Positions 8,529-17,565 of a stretch of DNA of 64,000 bases are shown one piece after another. How positions within the stretch are numbered: the stretch's first letter is position 1; each line of letters opens with the position of its first letter. Source of the stretch: Candidatus Thorarchaeota archaeon (GTDB taxonomy: Archaea > Asgardarchaeota > Thorarchaeia > Thorarchaeales > Thorarchaeaceae); contig PRDH01000015.1 in NCBI GenBank assembly GCA_003345545.1, positions 1 to 64,000 on the forward strand, read 5' to 3'. The translations under genes were made by a program, and so were the position numbers. The notes beneath the pieces were generated by a model. That model searched no databases and was not told the origin of the DNA. It saw only the letters and a list, made by a program, of their open reading frames with translations.

Positions 8529-9485
8529 CTATATAACATGGGAGGACCCATCATTGTGCGTATGCACATCGGAAACCGACTGATTGAGCGGCTCAGTGAC
8601 ATCCTTTGGTCGAGAATCAACCTCTGGAAGTTCTGTTCTCACCCGGTCTCTCACTCGTTTTATTTGGAGAGCAAGAACATAGGAGAGACCTGCCAATATA
8701 CCAGCTATGGCGCTGGGGGAAACATAGACAGCGAATGAAGCCGTTATCCCAACGAGCTCAGCAATAAGGGCAATCATGAACACTGAGAAAATCACCCCTC
8801 TGACTGATTTTACAAGCTCATTGGATGCCGCTGCAGGAGCAACCAGTATAGCATAGACAAGAATCGCACCTACTGCCTTGGTAGCAAGTGCGATGGCTAG
8901 AGCTGAAACGATAAGCATGAGATAGTGATAACCGCGAGCATTCATACCATGAGCGACGGACCCTTCCATATCCACGCTGACATAGACGAATTCCTTGTTG
9001 AACATTAGAGTGATTATTCCAAGGAGAAAAGCTGTGCTTGTCAGCATGATGATATCAAAGTTGTTTAGAAGGAGGATATCACCTACCAGGTATCCCCATA
9101 TTTGAGGTACTCTGTATGGAGGTATGTAGTACATCAAGAAGACGGCAAGACTCATCGAGAGGGCAAAGGATACACCGACTGCAACCTCCATCTTCTGTGT
9201 GATGCCAGATTCTCCGGCATATCCTGTGAAAATGGATACAAGGACACTGAACAGGAGCGCCCCAAGAACAGGGTCAAACCAAGGAACAAGTCCGGATTCC
9301 TGAAGGAATATTCCGAGTGCAGTTCCTCCAAGTGCAGCATGAGCTACTCCAGAAGCCATGAAAGAGAGACCTCTGAAAACCAAGAAAGTACCACTTGCCG
9401 CAGCTATGACAGCAACGAGGATAGCTGCAAGCAATGCTCGCTGAAGAAAGGGACTAGTCATGATGACCTGAATTATATCAATCAT
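8529..9485 (-). CDS. ABC-3 family metal ion transporter permease (ZnuB/MntB-like)
   Basis: The 318-residue protein is the membrane component of a metal (Zn, Mn or Ni) uptake ABC transporter. Seen: about eight hydrophobic segments and the family region ALLAAILVAVIAAASGTF plus VGAILVYAILVAPAAAS. The ATG at 9485 overlaps the end of the ATPase gene, with AGGA about 10 bases upstream; an in-frame TTG lies nine bases earlier. The C-terminus ends in a histidine-containing stretch (SVDVHTHNDGSSH-like), common in metal transporters. It follows the NikR-like regulator and the ATPase in one operon. Confidence 0.9.
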   Translation of the reverse strand: MIDIIQVIMTSPFLQRALLAAILVAVIAAASGTFLVFRGLSFMASGVAHAALGGTALGIFLQESGLVPWFDPVLGALLFSVLVSIFTGYAGESGITQKMEVAVGVSFALSMSLAVFLMYYIPPYRVPQIWGYLVGDILLLNNFDIIMLTSTAFLLGIITLMFNKEFVYVSVDMEGSVAHGMNARGYHYLMLIVSALAIALATKAVGAILVYAILVAPAAASNELVKSVRGVIFSVFMIALIAELVGITASFAVYVSPSAIAGILAGLSYVLALQIKRVRDRVRTELPEVDSRPKDVTEPLNQSVSDVHTHNDGSSHVI

Positions 9486-10284
9486 GTCGATCAAATCCTG
9501 AGTCGCGCGTTAGACAGTACCTGTGCCCAGAGTACTCCACTATCTTAGCTGTGGGCCCATAGACACTCTTGATCAGTTCGGGTTCCATTATTGAGCAGGG
9601 CTCACCTACTCCGATGACAGTGTTCTTCAGAAGAAGGACGTCGTGTACCATCATGTGTATGGGATTGAGGTCATGAGTAATCATGATGATACTGACATCG
9701 TTGTCACGATGGTATCGCCCAAGTGCATCAACAATGAGATCTTGGCTCTCTGCATCTGTTCCGGCGAGAGGCTCATCAAGCACAAGGACAGATCCTTCTC
9801 CAGCCAACGCTCGAGCCACAAGCACTCTCTGTCGCTGACCGCCAGAGAGCTCTGGGAATGGACGATTCCAGAGAGCGTCCATATTCACTTGGCGAAGTGC
9901 GTTCAGTGCCACCTCTTTATCTTTTGTAGATGCGATTCGTGGTGGGAGCTTCTTGAGTAATCTGCCCATGAGCACGATGTCCTTGACCTTCATGGGCACT
10001 GCCAGCTCAATCCTATCCCTTTGAGGAACATATCTGACTTGCTTTCGTATCTTGCTTGCATGCTTGACTGAGTCATGCCCCAGAACGCTGATTGTGCCCT
10101 GAGCAGGCTTGATAAGACCAAGCGCAGCCTTGATGAGCGTCGATTTGCCCGATCCATTGGGCCCGATAATCGCTAGGAAGCTAGGTGATTTTATCGAGAA
10201 GGACACATCATGAAGAGCAAGCTCTCCATTGGGATACCTGACAGCCAGACTATGCGCTTCAATAAGTGGAGATGCTTCCGTTAT
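9478..10284 (-). CDS. Metal ABC transporter ATP-binding protein (ZnuC-like), apparently with a non-AUG start
   Basis: This ATPase energises the adjacent ABC-3 permease. Seen: Walker A GPNGSGKST, Q-loop VPQRDR, signature LSGGQRQR, Walker B VLVLDEPLAG and the H-loop ITHD. The first GTG in frame (10206) would cut off the usual beta strand before Walker A, yet the frame continues upstream through HSLAVRYPNGELALHDV, as expected for the family. No ATG, GTG or TTG exists between the upstream in-frame stop and 10206. An ATA at 10284, six bases after GGAGG and overlapping the NikR stop, is the best start candidate. Confidence 0.88.
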   Translation of the reverse strand: MTEASPLIEAHSLAVRYPNGELALHDVSFSIKSPSFLAIIGPNGSGKSTLIKAALGLIKPAQGTISVLGHDSVKHASKIRKQVRYVPQRDRIELAVPMKVKDIVLMGRLLKKLPPRIASTKDKEVALNALRQVNMDALWNRPFPELSGGQRQRVLVARALAGEGSVLVLDEPLAGTDAESQDLIVDALGRYHRDNDVSIIMITHDLNPIHMMVHDVLLLKNTVIGVGEPCSIMEPELIKSVYGPTAKIVEYSGHRYCLTRDSGFDRHD

Positions 10285-10679
10285 TTGCCACCTCCAATCA
10301 AGTTGACATCGACTTTGAGTACTTTCTTTTGCGATCTCAGTCTCTTGAAGAAGGCACGAACTATGTCAGCATCCGCATCCACAATCATCACCTCTGTGCA
10401 ATTGCCATCTCTCGTATGAGCATGAACCGTAGCGGTGAGGTGTTCTCTAAACTCATGTTGAACAGCGCTTACCTCATTGCCTTGGCCTCTATTATGGTAG
10501 AGGGCCGTGAAGACAGCTGTTACAGCTCCTTCTGCCTGTTCAAGAGTCCGATGTTCAGACATCAGCTTTTGTACTGCATGCCGAACGACCTCGGACCTAT
10601 TTGAAAACCGCCCTTCGTTCTGAAGGAGTTCTAACTGATCAAGATCAGAATCAGACATAGAGATAGCAACAATCGGCAT
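10281..10679 (-). CDS. NikR-like metal-responsive ribbon-helix-helix regulator
   Basis: The protein has an N-terminal ribbon-helix-helix DNA-binding domain (MPIVAISMSDSDLDQLELLQ, then NRSEVVRHAVQKLM) and a C-terminal ACT-like metal-sensing domain. Seen: the metal-ligand pattern VHAHTR followed by a cysteine (NCTEV), matching the HxH...C ligands of NikR. In the family nickel binding triggers DNA binding. It is the first gene of the permease/ATPase operon and is divergent from the binding-protein gene, so it probably controls both sides. Start at 10679 is chosen for spacing to GGGTG; an ATG three bases upstream is equally possible. Confidence 0.85.
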   Translation of the reverse strand: MPIVAISMSDSDLDQLELLQNEGRFSNRSEVVRHAVQKLMSEHRTLEQAEGAVTAVFTALYHNRGQGNEVSAVQHEFREHLTATVHAHTRDGNCTEVMIVDADADIVRAFFKRLRSQKKVLKVDVNLIGGGK

Positions 10680-10707
10680 CATTAGCACCCTGTGACCTAT
10701 GCATCTG

Positions 10708-10718
10708 AGTTAGTAACT
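10708..10718. promoter_or_regulatory. Short palindrome in the NikR/binding-protein divergent promoter region
   Basis: AGTTA-G-TAACT is a perfect 5-1-5 inverted repeat in the 119-base gap between the NikR-like gene and the divergent metal-binding protein gene. It sits about 80 bases before the binding-protein start and 30 before the regulator start. It is a candidate operator for the regulator, by inference from position only. Its arms are shorter than those of known NikR boxes. Confidence 0.3.
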
Positions 10719-10798
10719 ATTTCATAATCCTTAATAACATTTCAGAAAGAGCGTCATGCTTGACTGAATTCTCAAGCAATAGAAGTTCTGGTGGGATT

Positions 10799-11854
10799 AT
10801 GCTCAGGCACAGAGAGACCATACTTCTTTCACTCCTGTTGTTAGTAGTACCTCTCGTTACTAGCGGGATGACCCTGGATGCCCAAGCACAGGTTCAACCC
10901 GTGTATGAAGTAGCCGTATCGGTTGCTTCGCTTGCAGGTATTGTAGAAGGGATTGGAGGACAACTGATCACAGTATCTATTCTCATGGAGCAGGAAGCAG
11001 ATCCTCACTCATTCACAGTTACTCCTGCAGTATTGGCTATTGCAGAAGCCGCTGATCTATTGGTTTTCACCGGACACTTTCAGTGGGAAGAGGATATTGC
11101 CAATGAAACAGCAACCCCATTCATAACACTGCATGATGAGATTGCTTTGGAAACCTATGAGGATTATGGCGCTGCTCTTTCAGCTTTGCCTGGTGGGATA
11201 GAACTCGAGGGCCAGAGAGGCAATCCGCATGCATACTGGCTCTTGCCTAGGAATGCTATTGCAATTGCTAATGCCACGCGTGCAGCACTCTCAACACTAA
11301 ACGTGACTCTCAGCGAGTCCTGGAATTCCCATTTTGCGTCCTTTGTTCAGAAGATGAGTGATCTCCAGTCGCTCATAGCTTCACTGGATGAAACGCAAGG
11401 CTTCTCGAATATGCGAGCTGTAGCGGTTTTCCCTTCAGAAATATATGTTGCTGAGGCATTCGGAATCAAGTGTGACACTGTTCTTGTAGTAGAAAGCATC
11501 ACCATTTCTGGAGCCAAACTCTTGGAAGTCCAGGATGCCCTGCGGAATGGTACAGTTCAACTAATCATTGGCTCTGATGTTTCACAATTCCAGGCCGGAG
11601 GCGAATTCGCTTACCAACTTCAAGCGGATTATGGAGGAACTCTGATCTGGTGGAAGACACTGTTCTTTGCCGAAATGGACTACTTCGCACTGATGACCTT
11701 CAATCTTGGAGCCCTCGCATCCGGCTTAGAGGGTAGATCGGGCAGTACTGGCAGTGAAACGGTGAATGTTGCACTAGTAGTCCTTGTAGCTTCTCTCGGA
11801 ATAGTGGTGACAATCGAAACAATCATCTTGATTGTGAGAGCTCGAGCAGAGTAG
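10799..11854 (+). CDS. Metal ABC transporter substrate-binding protein (ZnuA/TroA-like), membrane-anchored
   Basis: The 351-residue protein is a cluster A-I metal-binding protein for the ABC system encoded divergently. Seen: an N-terminal signal/anchor helix (about residues 6-25), the metal-ligand histidines in ADPHSFTVTP, FTGHFQWEE and NPHAYWLLP, and a predicted second anchor at the C-terminus (VALVVLVASLGIVVTIETIIL). Bacterial members have one anchor or lipidation; a C-terminal helix is an archaeal-type tether. The ATG at 10799 has GGTGGGA upstream. Metal specificity cannot be told, but the NikR-like neighbour suggests Ni or a related divalent ion. Confidence 0.85.
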   Translation: MLRHRETILLSLLLLVVPLVTSGMTLDAQAQVQPVYEVAVSVASLAGIVEGIGGQLITVSILMEQEADPHSFTVTPAVLAIAEAADLLVFTGHFQWEEDIANETATPFITLHDEIALETYEDYGAALSALPGGIELEGQRGNPHAYWLLPRNAIAIANATRAALSTLNVTLSESWNSHFASFVQKMSDLQSLIASLDETQGFSNMRAVAVFPSEIYVAEAFGIKCDTVLVVESITISGAKLLEVQDALRNGTVQLIIGSDVSQFQAGGEFAYQLQADYGGTLIWWKTLFFAEMDYFALMTFNLGALASGLEGRSGSTGSETVNVALVVLVASLGIVVTIETIILIVRARAE

Positions 11855-11865
11855 CTCAATCAAGA

Positions 11866-12189
11866 CTACTTGACATCAGTACCAAGGCGCAGGTTATAGA
11901 CAGCAGTTTCTAGTTCAGCAAGCTCGTCCTGTAGCTTTCGATATTTCTCCTCGAACTCATCGACCCCCACCAGTCCAGCCTTTTTATTGACGACGAGCTG
12001 TTTCAATGCCTTCTGGCGTTCGTGAATTTGGCTCTTGATATGCTCCCAGTCCTCTCGGTTGGACTCGACTGAATCACTCCAACTCGAACTGGATGCATCG
12101 TCCTGTTCCAGCTTGTGGACCAGGTCATCGAGGGATTCTTTGATCTTTGCCGACGCCTTTTTCGATTTATGTTCACTCAAAACCAACAC
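11866..12189 (-). CDS. Small coiled-coil protein, unknown function
   Basis: The 107-residue hydrophilic protein is mostly predicted helix: a heptad-like pattern runs from about residue 15 to 100 with a serine-rich break (DASSSSWSDS) in the middle. No family was recognised. The start is a GTG at 12189 or the following TTG; the upstream gap is about 55 bases from the AEC permease gene on the same strand. It ends 11 bases from the convergent metal-binding protein gene. It may be a scaffold or regulator, but nothing in the sequence shows this. Confidence 0.5.
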   Translation of the reverse strand: MLVLSEHKSKKASAKIKESLDDLVHKLEQDDASSSSWSDSVESNREDWEHIKSQIHERQKALKQLVVNKKAGLVGVDEFEEKYRKLQDELAELETAVYNLRLGTDVK

Positions 12190-12244
12190 AACTCATCATG
12201 TTGTCCAAGTGAAGTCGATATATGCCTTCAGATTGCGCCTAGGA

Positions 12245-13180
12245 CTATCCTAGGAGAAAAGGTATGGCTGGGACAATCGGCAGGAGGAATAGGGTGCCAA
12301 CCGTCACAATAGTCGCAGCCTTTTGCGTATCAAGCTCGAAGCTCGCAGCGTAGACAACAGTCAGGACTGCAGGTGGCATTAGAGCCTCAAGGATGATGAT
12401 GGCTGTAGGCACATGTGATAGCCCGGAGAGAAGAATAACTGGTATCGTGATGAGAGGAACCAGTATCTGTCTTATTCCGACGACTTCCAAGGCAGCTCTT
12501 ATGTCAACGAGTGAGAATCGCACTCCTACGCCGATACCAACTGAGACCAGTGCAAGATACGTTGTCATGGGACCAGCAAATGAGAGCACGATTGCAAGGT
12601 CTCCTGTTAATTGAGCTCGTGTCGCAAACAAGATCAGTGCGATGATTGCTGCAAGAAAGGGCGGGAACATGAGCGCATCCTTCACGATTCTCAGCCGCTC
12701 CGATGTCTTGTTTCCGTACACAGCTCCTATCAATGATCCAAGTGTGGCGAGCAGTATCATTTGTGTCAGAGAGAATACAATGACAATTGGTAGCCCTGTG
12801 CTTCCTATGAACATCAAAACGAGAGGGAGTGGTATGAAGAGAGCGTTATTGAAGGTAACACACATGTAATAGACACCCCTTGTTGAGTCGTCGATATTGC
12901 TCCTCAATAACCTGATGTACATCAAAACGGGACCTAGAAGATCGACAAGGAGAGATAAGGCCACAATGAGAGGTACGTCAAGGGTGGAGTCAGGAGAAGC
13001 CGTGAGTAATGTGTGGATGAAGAGAATCGGAATCAGTAGATTGACGAGCAGAGCGGTGAGATACTTGTTGAACACTTTTCCTTTGCCTGATAGTCTGGCA
13101 ACTAGGAACCCAAGTAGAATGAGGCCATAGAAGAAGCCGAACTGCGCAACGATATCAAGTACTGTCTGAAAGCTAAGCAC
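12245..13180 (-). CDS. AEC family permease (auxin efflux carrier-like)
   Basis: The 311-residue protein has about ten hydrophobic segments in two repeats and matches the AEC/BASS-like fold: NNALFIPLPLVLMF in the first half and LEALMPPAVLTVVYA in the second are the discontinuous-helix regions typical of the family. Prokaryotic AEC proteins move malate, malonate or other organic anions; the substrate here is unknown. The start is a GTG at 13180 without a clear Shine-Dalgarno sequence. It may share a transcript with the coiled-coil gene downstream. Confidence 0.8.
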   Translation of the reverse strand: MLSFQTVLDIVAQFGFFYGLILLGFLVARLSGKGKVFNKYLTALLVNLLIPILFIHTLLTASPDSTLDVPLIVALSLLVDLLGPVLMYIRLLRSNIDDSTRGVYYMCVTFNNALFIPLPLVLMFIGSTGLPIVIVFSLTQMILLATLGSLIGAVYGNKTSERLRIVKDALMFPPFLAAIIALILFATRAQLTGDLAIVLSFAGPMTTYLALVSVGIGVGVRFSLVDIRAALEVVGIRQILVPLITIPVILLSGLSHVPTAIIILEALMPPAVLTVVYAASFELDTQKAATIVTVGTLFLLPIVPAIPFLLG

Positions 13181-13293
13181 CCAGCTAGGTCGAGGTCAAA
13201 CAACGGAATAAGCTGCCGGAAGAGGATGCCGTTCAACAGCCTTTTCTAGCTGCGCGCCCTCGTCATGAAATACACAAAAGAGAGGATCCATCG

Positions 13294-13632
13294 ATGGTGA
13301 CACAGGAAGAGCTTCTGACAGCGATTCGGAATATGATTGCCAAGGCTGAAGAACCGAAGATGCAGAAACGCTTCGCAAACTTCAACAGGAGCTTACTCAT
13401 GACATTCGGAGACCTGGGAATGGATATCGCGGTCGTCTTTGTTGAAGGAAAAGGCACTGTAGAGAGAGGCGTGATTGAGAGCCCAGATATGGCCATCAAG
13501 ACGGACAGTACGACCATCATTGACATTCTGGACGGTAGTCTTTCTGCAATGCGTGCCTTCATGAGCGGCAGAATCAAGGCAGACGGACCAGCAAGAGACC
13601 TGATGAAACTGCAGCATCTGCTGAAAGCCTGA
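13294..13632 (+). CDS. SCP2-like sterol-carrier-fold protein
   Basis: This 112-residue protein looks like a stand-alone SCP2 (lipid-binding) fold. Seen: N-terminal helix, then RFANFNRSLLMTFGDLGMDIAVVF, DMAIKTDSTTIIDILDGSLSAMRAFMSGRIKADG and DLMKLQHLL, the last segments being typical of SCP2 helices. It is a clear paralogue of the protein at 21785-22117. The ATG at 13294 has GAGAGG eight bases upstream. It is convergent with the aldehyde oxidoreductase operon. A hydrophobic-ligand role is inferred from the fold. Confidence 0.7.
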   Translation: MVTQEELLTAIRNMIAKAEEPKMQKRFANFNRSLLMTFGDLGMDIAVVFVEGKGTVERGVIESPDMAIKTDSTTIIDILDGSLSAMRAFMSGRIKADGPARDLMKLQHLLKA

Positions 13633-13645
13633 TCCTGCCCGTAGG

Positions 13646-15427
13646 CTACTTCACATCGATTCCTAACTCACGCAGAGCCACGTTTCGAGGCCTACCAGTG
13701 TTTCGGTCCCAATTTCTATAGTCATAGTAATCCCGTAACTGAAGCTCCAAATCTGGAACAAAGCCATCGGTCACGTTTTCAGCTTGAGGCGTTAAGAGAG
13801 GTTGTGGTAGACAATCATCCTGCGGAATAAACCCGCATCGTAGATTAAAGAGGCGCTTCATCGTGACTGCGCGGCTCCCGATCTTGAGTATATCTTCTAG
13901 TCGATATGAGGAACCTATCGCCAGATTCAGAAGGTCGAGAATCGTCTTCAAAGGAACAATTGCAAAGTGACACATAATGACGGAATCACAGAAGGCGCGG
14001 AAGTCCTGAGCTCGGGCAGCAGTATTCCCTTTGTCCTGATTCACCGATCGATCTCCAGCAGATATCCCAAGTTCTCGTACATCAGCACCCATATCAACAC
14101 TGTACATGTCTCCTTCAAGGTGGGTGGCTCCTCGTGAAGCAGTCGCATAGACTGTTGCCATGCCAGAAAAGGCTCGCGGGTCATGATTTGGAATCTCGAG
14201 CCCTTTCACATGAAGAACAAACTCCTCAGCTCCGTGAATCTTGCCAAGAGCAAGCGATCCTTCAGCAAGGATGTTACCGATCCCTTCCCGTCTGGATATC
14301 GCGTGGATGAGCTCAATCACGCCATCAGGATCAGCCCACCTTAGGCCGTAGTCAGCCTTTCCTGTATCACAGAGATGAGTGGCACAAGCAATGGTACTGC
14401 CACAGCTGATTGTGTCCATTCCATATTCGTTGCATAGACGATTCATCAGCACGATTTTCTTCAAATCCGATACCATGAGGTTGGTCCCAAAAGCAGCAAG
14501 TGTCTGATACTCGGGTCCTGCAACGTCCTCAAGATTGAACTCGGGTATGGATACTCGCCGTCCGCAACCAATTGGGCAGGAGTGACAAGCGCTTCTTCCT
14601 ACGAGCATCTCACTGAGCGACTTGGCATTGATGAGATCAGCATCATCAAACGCAATATCCTGAAAGTATCTGATTGGTACATCATTGAACATCATTCCGA
14701 TGTCGATGTACAATGCAGTACCCTGTTCGCGCAACATCCCCATTGCTTCGCCCAGAATCTTGGATGATGATAGTGCCAGCTCCTTAAACTCATCAGGGAA
14801 GGCAAGAGGAGTGTCGCGGGACCCAGAAACAGTAATCGCTTTCAGTTTCTTAGAGCCCATCACTGCTCCAAGGCCACACCGCGCAGCCACTCGCTCATCA
14901 TTTACGATACTCGCAAACTTGACGAGATTCTCGCCTGCAGGGCCAATACAGGCAACTTGCATCCTTCTCTGACTTTTCTTCAGAGCCTTCTGAGTTTCCC
15001 CGGTAGTCAATCCCCACAGGTGGTCCGCAGTCCTAAAGCTAGCGCGTCCATTATTCACATCAAGAACTAGAGGAGTTTCTGAGGCTCCGGTGACTAGAAT
15101 GCCATCAAATCCTGAGGCTTTCAGTTGAAATCCGAAGTGGCCACCTGCGTTTGATTCGCCCCAGAACCCCGTGATGGGGGACCTCCCACATACCACATGA
15201 CGCCCAGTGCAGGGAGCAAGGGTGCCAGTCAACGGGCCGGTCATGAACAGCAGCATATTGTTCGGGCCCAGAGGGGCACAGGTAGAGTCCAATAGATCAT
15301 ACAATAGACGGCCGGCATAACCACTCCCTCCCAAGAACAACGTGGCAACCTGCTCTTCAACCGTAATCACACTTGTTTCTTTCTTCGAGAGGTCTGCCAC
15401 CAGGATTTTACCGTGATAGCCGGGCAT
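13646..15427 (-). CDS. Tungsten-dependent aldehyde:ferredoxin oxidoreductase
   Basis: The 593-residue enzyme oxidises an aldehyde to the acid and passes electrons to ferredoxin, using a tungsten-pterin cofactor and one 4Fe-4S cluster. Seen: LFMTGPLTGTLAPCTGRHVV and GGHFGFQLKASGFDGI in the first domain, the cluster ligands CHSCPIGC (about residues 280-287) and a late cysteine near residue 484 (FCDSVIMC). Length and ligand spacing fit AOR/FOR-family enzymes. Its ATG follows the aldolase stop directly (TGAATG). The operon context suggests it oxidises an aldehyde released by the aldolase, which is inference. Confidence 0.92.
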   Translation of the reverse strand: MPGYHGKILVADLSKKETSVITVEEQVATLFLGGSGYAGRLLYDLLDSTCAPLGPNNMLLFMTGPLTGTLAPCTGRHVVCGRSPITGFWGESNAGGHFGFQLKASGFDGILVTGASETPLVLDVNNGRASFRTADHLWGLTTGETQKALKKSQRRMQVACIGPAGENLVKFASIVNDERVAARCGLGAVMGSKKLKAITVSGSRDTPLAFPDEFKELALSSSKILGEAMGMLREQGTALYIDIGMMFNDVPIRYFQDIAFDDADLINAKSLSEMLVGRSACHSCPIGCGRRVSIPEFNLEDVAGPEYQTLAAFGTNLMVSDLKKIVLMNRLCNEYGMDTISCGSTIACATHLCDTGKADYGLRWADPDGVIELIHAISRREGIGNILAEGSLALGKIHGAEEFVLHVKGLEIPNHDPRAFSGMATVYATASRGATHLEGDMYSVDMGADVRELGISAGDRSVNQDKGNTAARAQDFRAFCDSVIMCHFAIVPLKTILDLLNLAIGSSYRLEDILKIGSRAVTMKRLFNLRCGFIPQDDCLPQPLLTPQAENVTDGFVPDLELQLRDYYDYRNWDRNTGRPRNVALRELGIDVK

Positions 15428-16063
15428 TCAGAAGCCTCTCATCATCTCCCACACATCTTGCTCATCTTGAACTGCATCCTCAGGAAGAAGATGTGGAGTT
15501 CCGCTCTGTTTCGCAATCAGATATATTTCACTGGTCCGTTCAAGAACGAGAGCAAGGTGCAGAGCCTCTTTCAATGTCTTTCCAATACAGACAGCACCAT
15601 GATTGCCGATGAACGCAGCACTTCGATCCTCCATTGCAGCTGCAACGTTTTTCGCAAGTTCCTTGGTTCCGGGTACGGCATACTTGCTTACCCGTATCTC
15701 AGAACCAAGTTTCGGTACGACTTCATCTATTATTGGTGGGAGCGGTTCGTTCAAGACTGCCATCGCAGTAGCATAGAGACTATGTGTGTGGACTACCGCC
15801 TTAGCGTCCTTTCGAGTGTTGTAGAGCTCAAGGTGCATCTTGGTTTCAGTACTGGGATTCTTGGTACCTTCGATAACATTACCATTCATATCTAGAACGA
15901 CCATATCGTCACTGTTCATCTCAGTATAATGAATGGAACTGGCTGTTATGACCACATGGTTGCCCAGTCGGATACTGACATTGCCGGAGGATCCAATTAC
16001 TAGGTTCTCCTTCACCATCTGTAGACAGATGTCCAAGACTTCTTTCTTTGCATCTTCGTACAT
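15428..16063 (-). CDS. Class II aldolase (fuculose/rhamnulose-phosphate aldolase type)
   Basis: The 211-residue protein is a zinc-dependent class II aldolase/adducin-family enzyme. Seen: GSSGNVSIRLG near the start, the catalytic glutamate in PSTETKMHLELY, the zinc histidines in VVHTHSLYATAM, and the third histidine in FIGNHGAVCIGK. Members cleave fuculose- or rhamnulose-phosphate to DHAP and lactaldehyde, or act on related sugar phosphates. The ATG at 16063 lies two bases after the kinase stop. It sits between a sugar kinase and an aldehyde oxidoreductase, which fits cleavage of a phosphorylated sugar. Confidence 0.88.
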   Translation of the reverse strand: MYEDAKKEVLDICLQMVKENLVIGSSGNVSIRLGNHVVITASSIHYTEMNSDDMVVLDMNGNVIEGTKNPSTETKMHLELYNTRKDAKAVVHTHSLYATAMAVLNEPLPPIIDEVVPKLGSEIRVSKYAVPGTKELAKNVAAAMEDRSAAFIGNHGAVCIGKTLKEALHLALVLERTSEIYLIAKQSGTPHLLPEDAVQDEQDVWEMMRGF

Positions 16064-16065
16064 GC

Positions 16066-17565
16066 TCACGCACCGTCGCAAAACATACTGGACCATTTGG
16101 AGAAGTAGGACTTGTATAAATCTGCCCGTTCGTCAGGATTAGTAGCGGACTTCCACTTGACCATTGCCTTAGCCGCATCCATTAGTCTGGAGTATTGACC
16201 AGCCCCTGTCGACGCGCATATTGCTGCGCCCAGAAGACTGCCCTCTGGCTGAATCGGAGTATGCACAGAACGTCCAAGGACATTAGCAAGCATTTCAGGC
16301 CAGATCCGTGACTGTGTCATGCCTCCAATTGTCTTGATGCAACTAGCCTGCTGATGGGCTTCTAGCTGTTGACAATTCCCTCTCACTGCATAGGCGATGT
16401 TTTCTAGGACTGCATGTATCATTGCAGCGGAATTCAGGGGAGTCACTTGAGGCAGAGCTGGCTGTGGAAAGACCATCTTGGCTTGTTTGACATCAGTGAT
16501 CTGTTGACAGTTCATTATACTGGGTCCCAATGCTACGAAGGTCTCATGGCTTCCTGGAGGAATGCCCGTGAGTATCCTGTCAAGATGCTTCAACGTGTCC
16601 CTGATGCAGCTCTCTGTGTCCTTGGCACGTTCACAGAGGAGTCGAACAACCCAGTTAAGGTAGGCACCAGTCAAGGTTGCATTACTCTCAAGTACCCAGT
16701 TGTCAGGTATCATGTGGCAGCCTGTCCAGATCTTTTGAGATGGGTCACAATAGAACTTGTCCAGAATCATCATCACAGGTGCAGTGCTCCCAGCTATGAC
16801 AACAATCTCCCCGGGTTGAGCGTCACTTGCTAAGAGTGCACAATGAGCATCTGCACCGCCCTGAGCAATTGAAAGTCCTTTTGGCAGTCCACATGCCTTA
16901 TGCGCCTCTGGAGTCACCTCACCTGTGATGGTTCCGGTCTCATGAATCTCTGGCAGAATCTCGCTACTGACGCCGACAGCCTCGGTGACTTCATCGCTCC
17001 ACTTGCCGGTCCGAATGTTCATGAAACCTGTAGCGCTGCCGGCTGACGGATCCGTGGAGAAGATACCGCCGAGCCTATAGGCTATCCAGTCGTTGATAGG
17101 CAGTACATGAGCTATTGACTCAAAGACCTCTGGCACTTCCTCTTCGAACCAAGACAGTCTTGCAGGTGAAAACATGAGCGGCGGCCAGCAGCCAGTGATC
17201 TCATGGTACTTCTCCCCGATAGACTCTTCGATTATGTACTGGGTCATGGCCCCGCGCGCATCAACATTGGGTCCTGCATAGACCTCTACTCCTTCCCTAT
17301 CGACAAAGACCACACCATGTCGTTGGCTTGTGGTGGACACAGCTAAGATATCGGAGGCCTTCACTCCAGAGGTCTTGATTGCCTCTTTGACAACTGTGCA
17401 TATCAAGTGCCAGAAATGCTCTGGGTCAAACTCCTTTGCTATCTCCAAATGGGTCGGAGTAGTGTAGTTCCAAGGCCGCCTACTGATTCCTAGTGGCTCG
17501 CCTTTCGTACCAGAAATCATACAGCGCACACCGGTAGTACCTGCATCTATTGCTGCGACTACCAT
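16066..17565 (-). CDS. FGGY-family carbohydrate kinase
   Basis: The 499-residue protein is an ATP-dependent sugar or polyol kinase of the xylulokinase/LsrK-like group. Seen: the N-terminal phosphate motif AAIDAGTTGVRCM, SQRHGVVFVDREG, the catalytic region GGADAHCALLA, and GGMTQSRIWPEMLANVLG near the C-terminus, the FGGY signature region. It begins directly after the dehydrogenase stop (TAGATG) and ends two bases before the aldolase. The substrate is unknown; xylulose, fuculose, rhamnulose or an LsrK-type ligand are all possible. Its product is probably the aldolase substrate. Confidence 0.87.
   Translation of the reverse strand: MVVAAIDAGTTGVRCMISGTKGEPLGISRRPWNYTTPTHLEIAKEFDPEHFWHLICTVVKEAIKTSGVKASDILAVSTTSQRHGVVFVDREGVEVYAGPNVDARGAMTQYIIEESIGEKYHEITGCWPPLMFSPARLSWFEEEVPEVFESIAHVLPINDWIAYRLGGIFSTDPSAGSATGFMNIRTGKWSDEVTEAVGVSSEILPEIHETGTITGEVTPEAHKACGLPKGLSIAQGGADAHCALLASDAQPGEIVVIAGSTAPVMMILDKFYCDPSQKIWTGCHMIPDNWVLESNATLTGAYLNWVVRLLCERAKDTESCIRDTLKHLDRILTGIPPGSHETFVALGPSIMNCQQITDVKQAKMVFPQPALPQVTPLNSAAMIHAVLENIAYAVRGNCQQLEAHQQASCIKTIGGMTQSRIWPEMLANVLGRSVHTPIQPEGSLLGAAICASTGAGQYSRLMDAAKAMVKWKSATNPDERADLYKSYFSKWSSMFCDGA

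Noticed and set aside
13196-13617. Minus-strand ORFs antisense to the SCP2-like gene
   Set aside because: They overlap a good plus-strand gene with a clear ribosome site and have no family-like sequence.
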